64,000 nt of DNA, taken from Scolanthus callimorphus (taxonomy: Eukaryota; Cnidaria; Anthozoa; Actiniaria; Edwardsiidae). Every line of letters starts with the position of its first letter. The stretch's first letter is position 1. The notes under the pieces were generated by a model. It saw only the letters and a list, made by a program, of their open reading frames with translations. It was not told where the DNA came from and made no database searches. Location of the stretch: contig CM066912.1 in NCBI GenBank assembly GCA_033964015.1, positions 33,031,086 through 33,095,085 of the forward strand. Direction: 5' to 3'. This document shows positions 1-11,800 of the stretch, one piece after another. The translations under genes and the position numbers were made by a program.

Positions 1-985
1 CAATGTAGCTCACCCCGCGAGCATGCCGCATTTCTTGATATTTCCGTCGAATTCCAATATATTTTTGCTGCTGTGAGGAAAGGTTATTATGTTTAGTGTG
101 CGGAAAGGAGGGAAAAGCACGGAAAGCAGACTTCCAGTCTTAGCCCCGAATGTGCGCGCGTACGTTTGCAGCTCCGATATGTGTCCCGTACATTAGCTCA
201 GGAATTTATGCGCGCTACATACGTAGCTACACCAGGAAACCTTTCGAATTTAATACTCTCGCACCCTATTGACTAAGTTTACTACCTAATAAAAAGTAGG
301 CATCTCGATGCGAGTTATATTTTAAGGTTCCCTGATTTTCGTGATTTAGGGAGCGAGGAAGGTTTTGAACTTGTAATTTAGAGCGGCAGTACCTATGTGT
401 TGGCACATCGGTAGTATGCAAATGAGCTCGAGACAATAGCTCTAACATGCGAACGTGTGAAACGGGCCTTCGAGGGCTGAATATCCGTTGCTTTTCCTTT
501 GTTGTTTGACTTCCTTTGATCAGATTACAAGAGAACAGTGAAGAATAAACATGCTGGATTGTGGACCGCTATCTTGAATTTCAACAGTTCACATCTCAAC
601 AGACTAAATACGCCCCTATGCGGCAAAATTATCAATTTATCTGTAATCTTTAAATTATTTGCTTCCGTACACAGATTGTGAATGAACTAAATATGAACTA
701 AATTACACTGTAAACTAGTCGCAGGGAACACATGTGAAATGCGTAATCTTTTTGAAGTTTTTTTTTTTGTAAAAGGGTCAACATAAATAAACAAAAATAG
801 GACCATGTCAAAACATCTGATATGAAACAGCGGAAATGAGGCCCTCCCCCCGCGTGTACCTTGTTTCCCGATATTGTTTCAGCTAGCGGCTTTTTGCATG
901 CAGCCCCTTATTATTGGGCGATCGTTTTTGTCGCGCGCTCATATACGTGTCTTGTTTGGGCGTCAAGTCCGCTCAGTTTGGGAAA

Positions 986-1254
986 CCACAGGCGATCCAA
1001 GCTCTAATCATGTGGGGTACTGTGAAAGATCAATCTATTATAACATACGGCAGGGGTATTAAGAAAAAGGCACAAAAAACACCCAAAATGCAATAAAATC
1101 GCTCCAGGAGCACTTCATTTGACAACTACAACATTCCGAGGAGATCTCAAATGATTTTATTTCAATATTTACATTTATGTATAATTTTTACAGCGACAAC
1201 GTTGCATGTGTCTTTCACAGTACCCCACATGATTAGAGCTTGGATCGCCTGTGG
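986..1254. repeat. Inverted repeat with ~44-base arms (MITE-like)
   Basis: The arm at 986-1030 is repeated almost perfectly in reverse complement at 1211-1254, around a ~180-base spacer. It looks like a short non-autonomous DNA element or foldback sequence. No coding potential and no clear target-site duplication. Confidence 0.7.
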
Positions 1255-1584
1255 GGAAACGCCGGTAAATACAAGGGAAAGATCGTCTTTGCTACACGCG
1301 CTTTAGTATTCACCTAATGCGCCTGCCTTGTTTGGGATTGTCCTGTCACGCTCAGCGCACACCGGGGGGCGCACCCCGTTGAGTCCCCGTCCTAAACGTG
1401 ACTGGAAACTTGAGACCCAAACAAAAGGAAAAACAAAAATAGCGCACAAAACTGAACCTGAACCTGAACTTAAGTGCGTAGGTAGAACAAAGCTAGCGCG
1501 CATAGGATTGACGATTGCCACTGAATATCTTGCTCATACATGCATGCCTCGATCAATGTTGTAAAATAATCCGCGGCGTTCTCA

Positions 1585-1904
1585 CTGATTCTCGCACCGA
1601 GAGCTCCCCTGCTCGTCACCTCGCCGGGGTGGCTCTGGTGACAGCCATTTGAGGGGCATGTTGGGTGATTTTAAACGTTTGGGCATGCGCCGAATGTTCT
1701 TTCTCTCGCGGTCTCTGTATCAAATATCGCGCATTATTCTCGAACCCAGAGCTCTTCGGCTTGTCACCTTGCGGTGGAGGCTCTGAAGACGGTCATTGAC
1801 GCATGCGCGAGATTGATACAGAGCCGTAGAGAGAAACAACTTTCTGCGCATGCCTAAGAGTCTGCGCAGACGAACCGGGGAGCTCTGGGTACGAGAATGG
1901 CTGT
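1585..1904. repeat. Dispersed repeat family A, compound copy
   Basis: Contains the family's hallmarks: an end reading like AGCTCTGGGTACGAGAAT, a GATTTGATACAGAGC-type core and TTTCTGCGCATGCC. The left part looks like a second, degenerate copy nested or tandem with the main one (about 1738-1904). Related copies lie at 16745-16970, 41180-41388 and, inverted, 54692-54850. The ends are inverted relative to each other, which suggests a MITE. Confidence 0.65.
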
Positions 1905-1961
1905 GAGCGAAACTGGAAATACTTTTCTGACCGAAATGATTTGCGAGGATGGAAACAGCTG

Positions 1962-2230
1962 CATGGTCACTAAAACGAATTGGTGATTATCATGAAATCT
2001 AAATCGCCTTCGAATTGACGATTATCATCAATCCTCTTACATGTTTACTTGACATGCGCAAGAGTATCCCACATGCATATAAGCCAAGACAATACATAAG
2101 TACTGGTGGACTGGGCTAAACTTTTTCCTGAGAGCCTAACCCAAAACCTAACCCAGAACGTATCCCAGAACCTAACCCAGAACCTTGTCGTAAGATTGAT
2201 GATAATCGTCAGTTCGTTTTAGTGACCATG
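1962..2230. mobile_element. Short terminal-inverted-repeat element (MITE)
   Basis: CATGGTCACTAAAACGAA at 1962 is mirrored by TTCGTTTTAGTGACCATG ending at 2230, with more imperfect pairing (GATTATCAT/ATGATAATC) inside. The length is ~269 bases with no coding capacity. Confidence 0.7.
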
Positions 2231-2484
2231 TTAAAAAAGCGCGCGTATTATCATTCGCCAAATAAGGGGCTGCTAGCAGTTAAGCATCTGACATTAGGGC
2301 GGCTTTCGTTCTGACTGTAGTGAAACCAATCGCAAAGGAAGTAATTACAAAGTAATTGCGAATTACTCACGACAGTCTCTAAAATCCGCTCTATTGGTTG
2401 CTTGGATAGATCACAGGCCTCATTTTTCAACATTCAGTTGAAACAACCGTGACACAGCCACTTTAACTTCACTCATGATCGCAG

Positions 2485-2909
2485 GACTCGTTGTGCCGGG
2501 CACGTGCCCAGTCTACCCTCCCCCGGCCGAGTGCCCCGCTGAGCCTGATGATGAGTGTTCGAATGATGATAAATGCCAGGAGCTGTACCCCGGAGAAGGA
2601 CTCAAATGTTGTAAAGACGGCTGTGACTTCGTGTGTGACCGTACGTAATTTATAATTATTCTGCGTAGCGTCTGTGTAAACGTAGAAAGTGTAAATGGCA
2701 TTTATACAGCGATGATTGTACGCGCGCTCTGATTGGTCAATTTGAGGTCCATATTTTCCTGTATGGAACCCCAAATCGAAAGCACAAACAATTTTTTTTT
2801 TCCAGAACCAATCCCTCCGACCATACCACCAACGACCATTCCACCTACGACCACTCTACCGCCGACGACTCCACCGACGACCATTCCACCAACTCCACCA
2901 CCTCAAAGG
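2485..2909 (+). CDS. WAP-domain secreted protein, two internal exons (partial)
   Basis: Exon 2485-2640 follows a GATCGCAG acceptor and ends at a GTACGT donor. It encodes one whey-acidic-protein (four-disulfide core) domain: all eight cysteines are present, in the order TCP, EC, DDEC, DKC, LKCC, GC and VCD. Exon 2806-2909 follows a polypyrimidine-AG acceptor in matching phase and encodes a ~34-residue Thr/Pro-rich linker built from PPTTIPP-like units, a likely O-glycosylated spacer. WAP domains are typically secreted protease inhibitors or antimicrobial proteins; the role here is inferred from the family only. The start and signal peptide are not visible. A possible last exon is 5292-5351: after a TCTTTCCACAG acceptor it reads 19 codons to TGA in the phase left open at 2909. 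That exon is uncertain. Confidence 0.7.
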
Positions 2910-4376
2910 GTAATGTATCACGAACGGCGGTCGCCTAAGCGCGCACCATTCAGTCATATGCAATGCGCAAATCTCACCACACATGTATACCTAATATTTA
3001 TCTAATATTTACACTAACAACATCACATTCATGAGTCTATTGGCGCCACCAGAATTTTTCAAAATTATGGTCCACGAGGCGAGGCCGGCGAAGATACATC
3101 CTAGCCCCCAGCGCGTTCCTTGTAGTAGAAAACCGCATATTAAGATCACTTGCCCTCCCGCCGTTTTGGAGACGTGCTTCCTGTGAAAGTCTTGTCCAAA
3201 GCCGTCATCTTGAAAATCGTTCTCATCTTGCGACCCCCAATGTCATATGCATCTGGTGGCGTTACGAGTCTTACTAAGTCTTGCGTTCATGTTATGAAAT
3301 CCTCTCCTCTCCACCATTGTTACATCTCGCCCACCAAATGACGACTCGTGCCTCTGGACCAAACTGACACGGAGTTTCTGGCTCCGTTTCAGTGTACTAA
3401 ACATGATAAGTAAATCAGACATGTAGTACATGGATTAAAACGACTGATCCGCAATTATTATAGCGGTGTCAGTCGTCACTTGCTTCAGTTCATATGGACT
3501 TATTCTTGCAAAACTCAACCATCGATCGTAAAAAATATATATAACTTTTTATGATCCTTCAGACTAGCTTATCATGTTCGTTGGTGGCGGCGGAGTCGGG
3601 GGAGCCCCTCACATACTTTTCAGAAGATTTACATATGTTTTCTGTAAAGTCCTCCCCCCTTCCCTTCCCACACACAACACACAAGCTTTGCCATCTCGTC
3701 TCTAATGGGCTCCCTCGCTTCAAAATCGTACGCCGTAACATCGATGCATTGCCCAAATATCTCCTCAGATTTTCCGTGGAGGACATTTGTTTTATACCAC
3801 AACAAAAGGCAAAATAATTAAAAAACAAAAACAGCGCCGGCGCGCGCGCAGCCGTAACGGTGTTTTCATTGGTTCTTTTTAGCGCGCGCGCTGATGATGG
3901 CGCGTTCCGTGGTGTGTACTTTTTTATGCACCCATGGCCGAGAGCCAATCAGAATTCGAGAAACGCGCGCGTTGTGGTATAAGTTTAAATATCTGGCTGC
4001 TCAAAAGTGCACATGACATATATGCTGCGATGTCTGTTCTGTGAGCGAAACTTGATGCGCTGAGCTCGTAAAACGTGTTCTGTCGCTTGCTTATACCCTG
4101 CGTGCTCTGTGCAACCGGTAATAAAATTCTTGCTTTAAGATAAACAAGAATTTTCGAACCGGCCGGCAACGCAGGCTTGTAAAACCCTACTCGCCTCCCC
4201 TATTGTGAAATGTAGCTTGGCTTGAATTCTATTGTATGGGAAAATGTGTGAATCCAAAAGAACAACAGGGCGTTAATGCTCACCAATCAATCACGGATAG
4301 CCATATTCTAGTCTTGGCCTTCCAGTCGGTCTTCCTGTGGCAGAATCACGTGACGTCACTTAATCCTCGCCCAAGA

Positions 4377-4473
4377 GCCGTCTCCAATGACTACCAGATT
4401 GCAGCGCGCTATTTTTACAGTTTGTTCGACAAACCTACCTCGCGCGCGTTCTAGCTAGAATCGTCCATTTCGA
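4377..4473. repeat. Dispersed repeat family B fragment
   Basis: Shares ACTACCAGA-TGCAGCGCGC, a CAGTTTGTTCGACAAA core and AATCGTCCATT with 16971-17137 and 54903-55045. It is rich in GCGCGC. Confidence 0.6.
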
Positions 4474-4609
4474 AAATATTAAAAATTCCTACTTGGGACC
4501 GAGGCATAGGACAATAGAACAAAATAAGCCCATCCCATCCTCGATCCGCGCGCCTTGGGTCAAGTTAGAATTTTCATATATCGAAATTGATGTAAGTGAT
4601 GTACATGAC

Positions 4610-4756
4610 TACCCTGGGTACCAGAGTCTCCAAACTCGTTTACAAAACGCATATTTTATTTACTGATCGACGAGCGAACAAGCTTCACTGGTTGGCGTTT
4701 TGGCTTAGCGTGTCAGTAAACGGGTGAAGTTTCGAGCCTCTGGTACCCAGGGTAGT
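4610..4756. mobile_element. MITE with CTACCCTGGGTACCAGAG ends
   Basis: The 18-base end CTACCCTGGGTACCAGAG at 4610 is mirrored exactly by CTCTGGTACCCAGGGTAG near 4738-4755. Total length is ~147 bases, without coding capacity. Confidence 0.75.
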
Positions 4757-5094
4757 ATATGACGGGGTTCATCGAAGATCGCCTGGAGAAATTATAGTCT
4801 TCACGTCGCTGGGTAAGTATGTGGCAGTCGTGTTTCTTCGCGTAGTTAGCATGTAGCAAGTGTTTCTGGTTTCAGAAGAGTAACTACAGTCCCCCAAACG
4901 CGCGTAAAAAAGGCGAGCGGAAAATGGAGCAGGAACTCATCTTCTTGCGCCCGTTTTCTGTGGGTTCTTAGCTCTGAAACTCCAAGGAACACACTTGCTA
5001 CGCCAGATGCTTGTCTGCGGGCATCTCGCGTCTGTCTGTCATGCCCAGGAGCGGATCCAGGGGGACCGGATAGTGAAAACATGATACGAAAATT

Positions 5095-5215
5095 TGCAAA
5101 TTTCCTTCATCAAATACAGTAAACGTACGGGAAAATCCCCCGAGAAAGGGGGTTGCCGCGGCCCCCTCGCCCCTCCCCCCCCCTAAATCCGTTCCTGATG
5201 CCTGTCAGCCTGCTT
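5095..5215. repeat. C-rich patch next to CCTAAATCCGTTCCTG
   Basis: A run of C ending in CCTAAATCCGTTCCTG is the reverse complement of the GACGGATTTAGGGGG motif that precedes the long G run at 19300. Both belong to a dispersed repeat that carries homopolymer G/C tracts. Confidence 0.5.
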
Positions 5216-5869
5216 TAGTCTGTCATGCCTTTCTGTCATCGTGCCTGTCTGTCTGTTGCTTGCCTTTTGTGTGTTTCTTGTCTTTCCACAGAACATATCG
5301 GATTTGCGGGCGGATTATCAGATTCCTTTGCACAAAAGAGACCCACCCTGATGTAACATCTGTTTACGATTATTAAAAGGTGCCATTCTCTCGCAGTTAT
5401 CCACACACAATCAAATCCGTTTCAGGTTGAAAGAAGGAATATTTTTAACAAGGCGTTTTTAAGACATGCGCATTGTCCTCAGGTGGTCCATATATATTGT
5501 AGTAAGAGTGCGTAGCTCTCCCTGCAGAATTTAGGAATCCGTTTAGTATATTTGCGGCTGCCATTTATATCTGTTACTCTGCATTTTTCTCGGCAAGTTT
5601 TTTTTAGGTGCGCACCGCAATCTTTAACGTCAGTCGAGTGAACTAGTCTTGTGAAAAATGCAATTGACTAATAAAAGAAGTTGCTGAAAATAGCCTATCT
5701 TGTTCAGTTGCTAGGCCACAGGAGTCCCATCCAAGCATCCAAATACGGTGCGGGCGAGCTGCCTGTGTATTCATGCCTTTCTGGGGGAGGGGCTAGTAAA
5801 ATTGTCACACTGACACGAGGCAAGAAGCTCCAATCTGCAAGAAGTTGTCGAGTGTTCTTTTCCTCCAAA

Positions 5870-8800
5870 ATGGCTGCAAAAACGCAGACAGTAACTGTTC
5901 AAAACCAACCAGACGTGAAGCGAGCTAAGCTAAACAAAGATCCAATTATTTCCGAGATATTTGAGAGCTTGGAATACGGCCCAGCTCCTGAAGCGCCGAG
6001 CGCTGTCAACTCTTGGCTCGTCGATCATGGCCGCTCATTTGGGCATTTTATTAACGGCAAATGGGTCAAGCCAAAGGAAAGGAAAGTCTACGAGACCAGA
6101 AACCCCGCAACAGGTAATAGAAAGGCTGAATTATGATTTTGTGTTGTTTAATGGGGTTTTATATGTAATTTTGAGGTAGGATGCTATTATCCTATGTAAC
6201 ACCACTGGATTTCGCAAATCACGAGAAATTTGGCCCTTGGGATTTCCGTCTAAATAATAAGCTTACAGTCAACACGTATTAAAGCTTAGGTACATGTGAA
6301 AATGCCAAACGAGAATTTGAGAATAGATACAGTACATATTGCAATTCAGGACAATTTATCCTGGAGATAGGATGTAAAAAAACACAGGAACTGGCATCCT
6401 TGTGTTGTTGACTGTTCTTGCCAAGGAGGGGAAATGACAGACACAGACGTCCTGAGTTAAATTAGTTATTGGAGTTAGCAGATCCCGCTGAGAAGGGAAG
6501 GCATTCCGCTTAACATGTTTACTTCTTGAATATGATGGTATTTATAGATCCCTTTGTGCTTTTTGCATGATTTCTAGCTTACTTATCTAGAAAGTGTGCC
6601 AATGCCAAAGTGTGCCAATGCCAAATGTTATGGGTATACCTCCGTGTAAGAACCATTCCCAGAGGACACCATTGTGTTCAGTTAATATTTCATAATGATT
6701 AGTTCTACTAAATAAAAGAGGCTTTGTGACGCAAGTTGTGAACAATACCCAGGTTCTTACACAGAGGTAGAGCCAATTTCATGAACGTCTGTTTTTTTTT
6801 TGCCTTGAAGATATGAGTACAAAACAAGTTTTGTCATGCAATACTTGTCACGATTTTTGGGAGGCCATAATTTTGTGAAATTTATCGGTTTCACAATGTC
6901 CCAGCCCACATGCAAAGTCTTCTTTTCCTTTGTATTTACTGGGCTGACAAGCAAGAGGAAAAGAGACCTCTGCCCTGGGTTGAAAGCATGTTGACAGGCT
7001 TGACAGACAGTTATTAATGGGGAGTTTGCAGGTGTTGCTTGACATTTTGAATTTTGATCCCAGCAAAATAGAAATACCATATTTTAACTCACCGAAATAA
7101 TGTGAAATCCTAAAATTTGAGGTGGTTCGATAAATAACACAGAAGTTATGAGCATCGGAAGTTGGTTGCTTTCCTATAGGTTTAATGTCGTGGTGGGCAG
7201 CAGTTGCCCACCACAACATTAAATGTATATAGAGAAACAGCCTACTTCAGGCGCAAATAACTTTGCTAATATTTACCCAAACCAACTCAAATTTTCGGCT
7301 TTTTCTAGTTTCGGCAAGCTCTTATCAAATATGGTATTTTCATTTTATTCGGATTAAGATTCAAAATGTCACGCAACACCTGCAAACTCCCCATTGCGCC
7401 CCCAGTCTATTTTGATCATTTGACATCAATTGGATATGCAAAATAACCATCTACAAACAACATTCTATACTATTACAATACAATCCCTGAATGGAAATGG
7501 ATGCTTTCTCTGACTGGGTAATATTGCTAGGCTATCAAAATGGAGGTTGACAGAGGCTATTTTTTTAATTCCCCAGGTGAAGTTCTTGCATCAACTACGC
7601 AAGGCGAAGCACCAGACATTGAACTAGCAGTGTCAGCAGCTAGAGAGGCATTCAAATCATGAGTCAGCTCCCTGGGCATGTACGTGCAAGACACTTATAC
7701 AGTATTGCAAGGCATGTGCAGAAACACGCCCGCCTGATTGCCGTACTTGAGAGTATGGATAATGGCAAACCTATAAGGGAGACTAGAGACTGTGACATCC
7801 CTAATGTGGCTCGGCATCTCTATCATCATGCTGGATGGGCACAGCTCATGGACACTGAGATGCAAGGTACTGTTAATGCTGATTTACATGTGCTGATTTG
7901 TCGGGCCAATTTTGCCTATTCGCAATTAGCTTCATCAAAAAAAATCCTTGTTGTTGATACATGGCTTCACTTTTTATTTCAGCCTGGAAACCTGTGGGTG
8001 TCGTAGCAGGCATTGTACCATGGAACTTTCCACTTATGCTGTTGTGCTGGAAAGTATGCCCTGCCCTTGCCATGGGAAACACTGTCGTACTAAAGCCTGC
8101 TACATATACTAGACTGTCTGCGCTCTTGTTTGCTGAGATCTGTGCAGAAGCAGGACTCCCTCCTGGTGTGTTTAATGTTGTAACTGGGAATGGGGTGTTT
8201 GGAAGTTCACTTGCAGCTCACCCTGATGTTGATAAAGTTGCATTTACAGGCTCAACTGAGGTGAGTAATGAAATTCCATTGCTCAACTAGTGCAAACTTC
8301 ACTGCAGGCAATAAAGGTTTTCCATACACATTACAGAGATGGCCCACTTGGTCGGGTGGCATGGGTGTGGTTCTTGACTTTGGTAGCTCACACTTCCGTT
8401 GAGTCTCCGAAATCCTAGTCATCCTGAAGACTACAGCACCTTAATTGTTCACTAGGCTAAATGGTCCTGTACTGCCAAAAATTTGTATTTTTCACTGGAA
8501 ATCCCTGAGACGTTGAGGTCAATCCTTTCATGGGAGGATTATTCACAATTTCCTGTAATCAGCCAATCCAATTTGTAATCCACTTCTTTTAAACTATTGA
8601 CAGGTTGGTAAAATCTTGCGGCAGCTGACAGCAGGGACCGGTAAGAAGCTATCTCTTGAACTTGGTGGCAAGTCTCCCTTCATCGTATTTGACAATGCAG
8701 ATCTCGACAGTGCAGTGGAAGGGGTGGTAGATGCTATATGGTTTAACCAAGGCCAGGTAAGCTACATGCTTGTTTTTACCTTCTTGATATTTTTGTCAGG

Positions 8801-11800
8801 AATATTTGAGCATAAAACCAAATTGTGCACCTTACACAGGTGTGTTCAAATACCATACTTATTAAGTTTTTGGCTTCATTCCTTTTTTTTAAACAACTTT
8901 ACAGTATTTTAATATTTATTTTCGCCACAAGGGAGGTTAGAGTACTCCAAATGAATCACAATCACAAATACTTACTAATGGAAGCTAATTATAAAGTCCA
9001 GGTCCAGGTGGCTGATTGAAGTGTGGGGCTGGTTAAATCAAGCAATATTATTTCCAATGGAATGTTTGGCTTTATCAAACTCTTTCACAATCAAAATGAA
9101 AAACGTTAGAAGATCAAACCAAATCAAAGTACATGAAATCAATTATTTTGATTTATTTGAGTTTGTTAACCAAACTCACCAAAAGGGGCACAGCAGATGC
9201 TATCCATTTCCCCAACGGAAGGGTGTTGAAAAGTTACCCCCCCCCCACCCCTCTGGAATTTCCAAAGAAGGTAAATTGACCCCCACCCTTCTGTTGGGGG
9301 GGGGGGGGGGGACCACACCATATAGAAGCTGACACAATGAAAACATGCATGTTTACTAAAGGTACTCTTTCTGGGCACTGGTAACGAGTTTCACTATAAA
9401 ACCAGCTTTTAAAAAGTTTGAAATATTTTCCTTTTGGCTATCAGAACTTTCAAAGGTAAGGATTAAAAACAAGCTTCTGTACAGTACTAATGGCAGTCTA
9501 GATAAGTTTTATAGACAGCGATTTGTTTGTTTGATCCACACTTTTCAGGTATGCAGTGCAGGTTCAAGACTGATAATCCAAGAGACCTGTGCACAGCAGA
9601 TGATTCACAAAATCAAGGAGCGCATGACACACCTTAGGCTTGGGGACCCCCTGGACAAGGGTATCGACATGGGTGCTATTGTTGATCCATCACAGAAGAA
9701 ATCTGTGGCTCAGTTTGTAGAGGAGGCCAGGGCTGAAGGGGCTGAGGTGTGTAGTTGGGATGTCACAGAATGTTTTTCTTTGTAACTCTCCCCCATTTTT
9801 CTGAGACATCTTTGACCACTAAAGATCAACACCGACTAGGAACAAGTAACTGGTGAGGGAAGTAGTCCCTGAAGCAGAGACATGAACACTCCCAGTTTTG
9901 CCAGGAGTCTCAAGATTCTGTGAGAATTGCAGGAAATGTGGCATTTTATGGCATGCTCCACATTTTTGAAGTCCTGGGACTGGCATCCCTGCTGAAGCAG
10001 GGCTTCTGGGAAAACGCAGAAAATTTTTGTAAAATTTGATAGAACTCCCACTTGTTTGCAATGTGTGTTCTCTCCAATGTTATTTCGATATTATATTGAG
10101 TGACAAAATCTGTTATTTTCATAAAAAATGAATGCCAGTCAGAACCCCTATTACCATAATAATGTAAATGCACCTGTGCTATTTTCGCATGAAATACCTA
10201 ATTCAATGTGTGGCATTCAATGTGTTTCACTGTTTTAGTGCTTGTCAATGGTATCCTTTCTCCAAAATTTCAAAAGGGTCTAAAATAAAAAGAATGCATA
10301 TACTTTAGCCAAGTTTAACATGATCCTGTTCATGCTGTTGTACTACTTCAATAGATCTACCAGAGCTGTGAGGTTATACCACAAACAGGCTGTTTCTATC
10401 CGCCGACACTGATTACAAACGTCCAGCCTGTATCCAAGATTGTTATTGAGGAGGTATGCATTGTAATGTTAGAATTTCTAAATAAATAAACAATTGATAG
10501 TCCAACAAGATATTACGGTCTCGGTCAGGGTAAATAATTAAAAATTCGTAATACAACTTTTTTCCTGGAATTCAGTTAATAGAGTCCTAAAGTATATTTC
10601 TAAAACCCCAAATGAAGTGTCAACTGTTTTCCTTGGTTTCAATAGCCCATTCCTTTGTATTGTCCGCCACTCATTTTCTGTATTTTAATTAACTTTACAC
10701 GCTTTTTCTAGCACTTAAATTTTAGGTCAAATTTTTACATTCGCGAAGCTCCTGACCTCGCACGATTTAAGATATCGGCGTCAAATTTTCTGTGCCGTTA
10801 GAAGATGATAACACCTAAAATACCGTGTGAGGAAATTTTTATTTTTTACTTGAAAAAGTTTTTATGATAAATTTTGCGGCAGCAAATTGAAAAAGATGCG
10901 ACTTTCAACTTTGCGACCTAATATTTTCGTAAATATGCAAAATATCAAAAACCGCTCACACGGTTTTGCAGTTCATTTCTCCAAGATTAAAATCCGACAA
11001 AGTTTGAAGTTGTGCAACAAATCGCTAATGGTCTGGAGTAAACAAGGTAGTTTTTAGTTCGGGGTCATTAAAATATAAGAAAAATCTAAGCTCTGCTAAA
11101 ATGAACAAACTTCATTAGATAGAACAATCTTTTAGCTTTAAAACGATATACATATAGCTGATTATCATAGCATAAATTGCGACGCGACGATAATTTTTTT
11201 CCCTAAGCATGTCGTTTTCCCTGACCGAGACCTTAATAGCAGGGTGTCGTTTTAGCGGAGCTCCTTAGCGGCCGAAGGCCGCAGAGCGGAGCACCATAGG
11301 TATCGCAGGAAGAACTCAATAGCTCAAAGTAGAACTCAGGTATACGATCGACTTCATTTTTCATGGTTCAGCGGTATTCCCACTATAGTATCGCTGGCGC
11401 GTCCGCACGTGTCTGTCTGCGTGCCCCACCACAGGCAAACCAAGACTCTTCTCCGTTTATTACTCATATCTCAGGAAGGAATGAACCTCAGACAACCAAA
11501 CTTGGGTGAAGTTGTCTAGGTGGCAAGGGGGGTGAAACTGCCTGGTCACGTGGTATGACGTCATCGATGACGTCATCATAGGAGAAAAAGAATATATCTC
11601 GGGAAGGGATGAACCTCAGATAACCAAACTTGGGGGAAGTTGTTTAGGTGGCAAGGGGGGTGAAACTGCCTGGTCACGTGGTATGACGTCATCGATGACG
11701 TCATCATAGGAGAAAAATAACATATCTCGGGAAGGGATGAACCTCAGACAACCAAACTTGGGTGAAGTTGTTTAGTTGGCAAGGTGGGTTAAACTGCTTG

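Larger units (their letters stand above)
1..2484. other. Left-edge non-coding region with short mobile elements
   Basis: I see no supported exon here. The stretch holds a near-perfect inverted repeat (986-1254), a copy of a dispersed repeat family (1585-1904), a terminal-inverted-repeat element (1962-2230) and a short telomere-like patch of CCTAACCCAGAA repeats near 2130-2190. The first exons, including a signal peptide, of the WAP-domain gene that follows may lie here or left of the window, but I could not identify them. Confidence 0.6.
2910..5869. other. Repeat-bearing region between the WAP exons and ALDH16A1
   Basis: Apart from the doubtful terminal WAP exon at 5292-5351, I see no gene. 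It contains a CpG-rich stretch of alternating GC (about 3830-3970), a family-B repeat fragment (4377-4473), a TIR element (4610-4756) and a C-rich patch (5140-5210). The last few hundred bases before 5870 should hold the promoter and 5'UTR of ALDH16A1, but no TATA box or other motif stands out. Confidence 0.5.

Noticed and set aside
2130..2195. Telomere-like CCTAACCCAGAA repeats
   Set aside because: Only a few irregular copies that include extra bases; more likely the interior of a short element than an interstitial telomere.
5675..5869. 63-codon open extension upstream of the ALDH16A1 start, basic and resembling a mitochondrial presequence
   Set aside because: No ATG exists in this frame between the stop at ~5672 and the ATG at 5870. 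An extension would need another upstream exon.
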